Positions 7,159 through 7,546 of a DNA stretch of 7,546 nt are shown here, one piece after another (position 1 is the stretch's first letter; every line of letters begins with the position of its first letter). Under the pieces are notes generated by a model that saw only the letters and a program-made list of their open reading frames with translations, did not search any database and was not told the origin of the DNA. Source of the stretch: Kordiimonadaceae bacterium (GTDB lineage: Bacteria > Pseudomonadota > Alphaproteobacteria > Sphingomonadales > Kordiimonadaceae); NCBI GenBank assembly GCA_014238195.1, contig JABABO010000200.1, positions 1-7,546 of the forward strand, given 5' to 3'. The position numbers and the translations under genes are program-made.

Positions 7159-7546
7159 TTAAGCAAGGGAGGCTTTTACCTCACCATACGCCCAATCAAG
7201 CCATTTCGTCAGCACGTGTAAATCTTCTGCGTTCACCGTGGCACCCGCCCAAATACGCAGGCCAGCTGGTGCATCGCGGTAAGCCCCAATATCAAAAGCA
7301 ACACCTTCAGCGTCCAGCAATGCAGCTAATTTTTTAGGAACCGAGGCTTGTGCATCTGCGTCCAAGGTTTCAAACCAAGGGTCCGTGACTTTCAAGCATA
7401 CCGAGGTATTAGAAATAGTGACTGGATCATTCGCCAGGAAACCAACCCAATCGGTTTCATCAACCCAGTCAGCAAGCACTTTTAGGTTCGCCTCTGACTT
7501 GGCAATCAAACCACCCAAACCCCCAAGACTTTCAGCCCAACTGAGC
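7159..7546 (-). CDS. serC: Phosphoserine aminotransferase, C-terminal part (cut by window edge)
   Basis: SerC is a PLP-dependent aminotransferase that converts 3-phosphohydroxypyruvate and glutamate to phosphoserine and 2-oxoglutarate, the second step of serine synthesis. In many proteobacteria it also serves the deoxyxylulose-5-phosphate route to vitamin B6. The frame is open to the window edge, so only the last 128 residues and the TAA stop (7161-7159) are visible; the N-terminus and the PLP lysine lie outside. The visible part carries hallmarks of the alphaproteobacterial SerC C-terminal domain: an SWAESLGGL helix, a SNTSVCLK strand, and YDIGAYRDAPAGLRIW followed by GATV, which forms part of the small domain near the active site. 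The protein ends with a helix containing LTKWLDWAYGEV. It lies immediately upstream of serA, the preceding enzyme of the same pathway, which strongly supports the call. An internal TTG at 7518 is not the start, because conserved residues continue upstream of it. Confidence 0.95.
   Translation of the reverse strand, partial: LSWAESLGGLGGLIAKSEANLKVLADWVDETDWVGFLANDPVTISNTSVCLKVTDPWFETLDADAQASVPKKLAALLDAEGVAFDIGAYRDAPAGLRIWAGATVNAEDLHVLTKWLDWAYGEVKASLA

Noticed and set aside
7011..7337. Plus-strand frames across the serC-serA gap
   Set aside because: They overlap the coding ends of both serA and serC antisense, and their translations show no protein-family resemblance.
1..7546. CRISPR arrays, insertion sequences, tRNA or attachment sites
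   Set aside because: No repeated spacer-like units, terminal inverted repeats with a transposase, or cloverleaf-like segments were seen on either strand.

Overview
The window reads as a chromosomal segment of an alphaproteobacterium. The basis is the gene order serC-serA-hisZ-purA on one strand, the alphaproteobacterial style of the SerC tail, and a HisZ (which implies a short-form HisG elsewhere). Base composition is moderate and slightly AT-leaning, so a marine or Rhodospirillales/SAR116-like lineage is possible, but the genus cannot be fixed from the sequence. No mobile element, CRISPR array, tRNA or rRNA is visible.

All well-supported genes lie on the minus strand, so the window is read from right to left. 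7546-7159 is the C-terminal third of phosphoserine aminotransferase (serC, cut by the window edge). It is followed by D-3-phosphoglycerate dehydrogenase (serA, 7062-5485), the ATP phosphoribosyltransferase regulatory subunit (hisZ, 5464-4259) and adenylosuccinate synthetase (purA, 4207-2915). Gaps are 96, 20 and 51 bases, and a strong hairpin terminator (2864-2889) closes the block, so this is probably one biosynthetic operon. The metabolic link is plausible: serine made by SerA/SerC feeds one-carbon units into purines, histidine synthesis draws on ATP and PRPP and returns AICAR to the purine pathway, and PurA makes the AMP precursor.

After the terminator and a promoter-like stretch comes a second, separate unit of two uncharacterised genes. 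The first (2676-667) encodes a 669-residue protein with a degenerate protein-kinase-like region (HRS instead of HRD, no DFG), a long helical region and a single membrane helix at its extreme C-terminus: a likely tail-anchored pseudokinase. The second (656-123) starts 10 bases after it, with a Shine-Dalgarno overlapping the upstream stop codon. It encodes a 177-residue membrane protein with a very basic N-terminus. This coupled pair is the most interesting part of the window.

The left edge (1-122) holds an 8-bp inverted repeat and an open frame that may be the last 26 codons of a convergent plus-strand gene.
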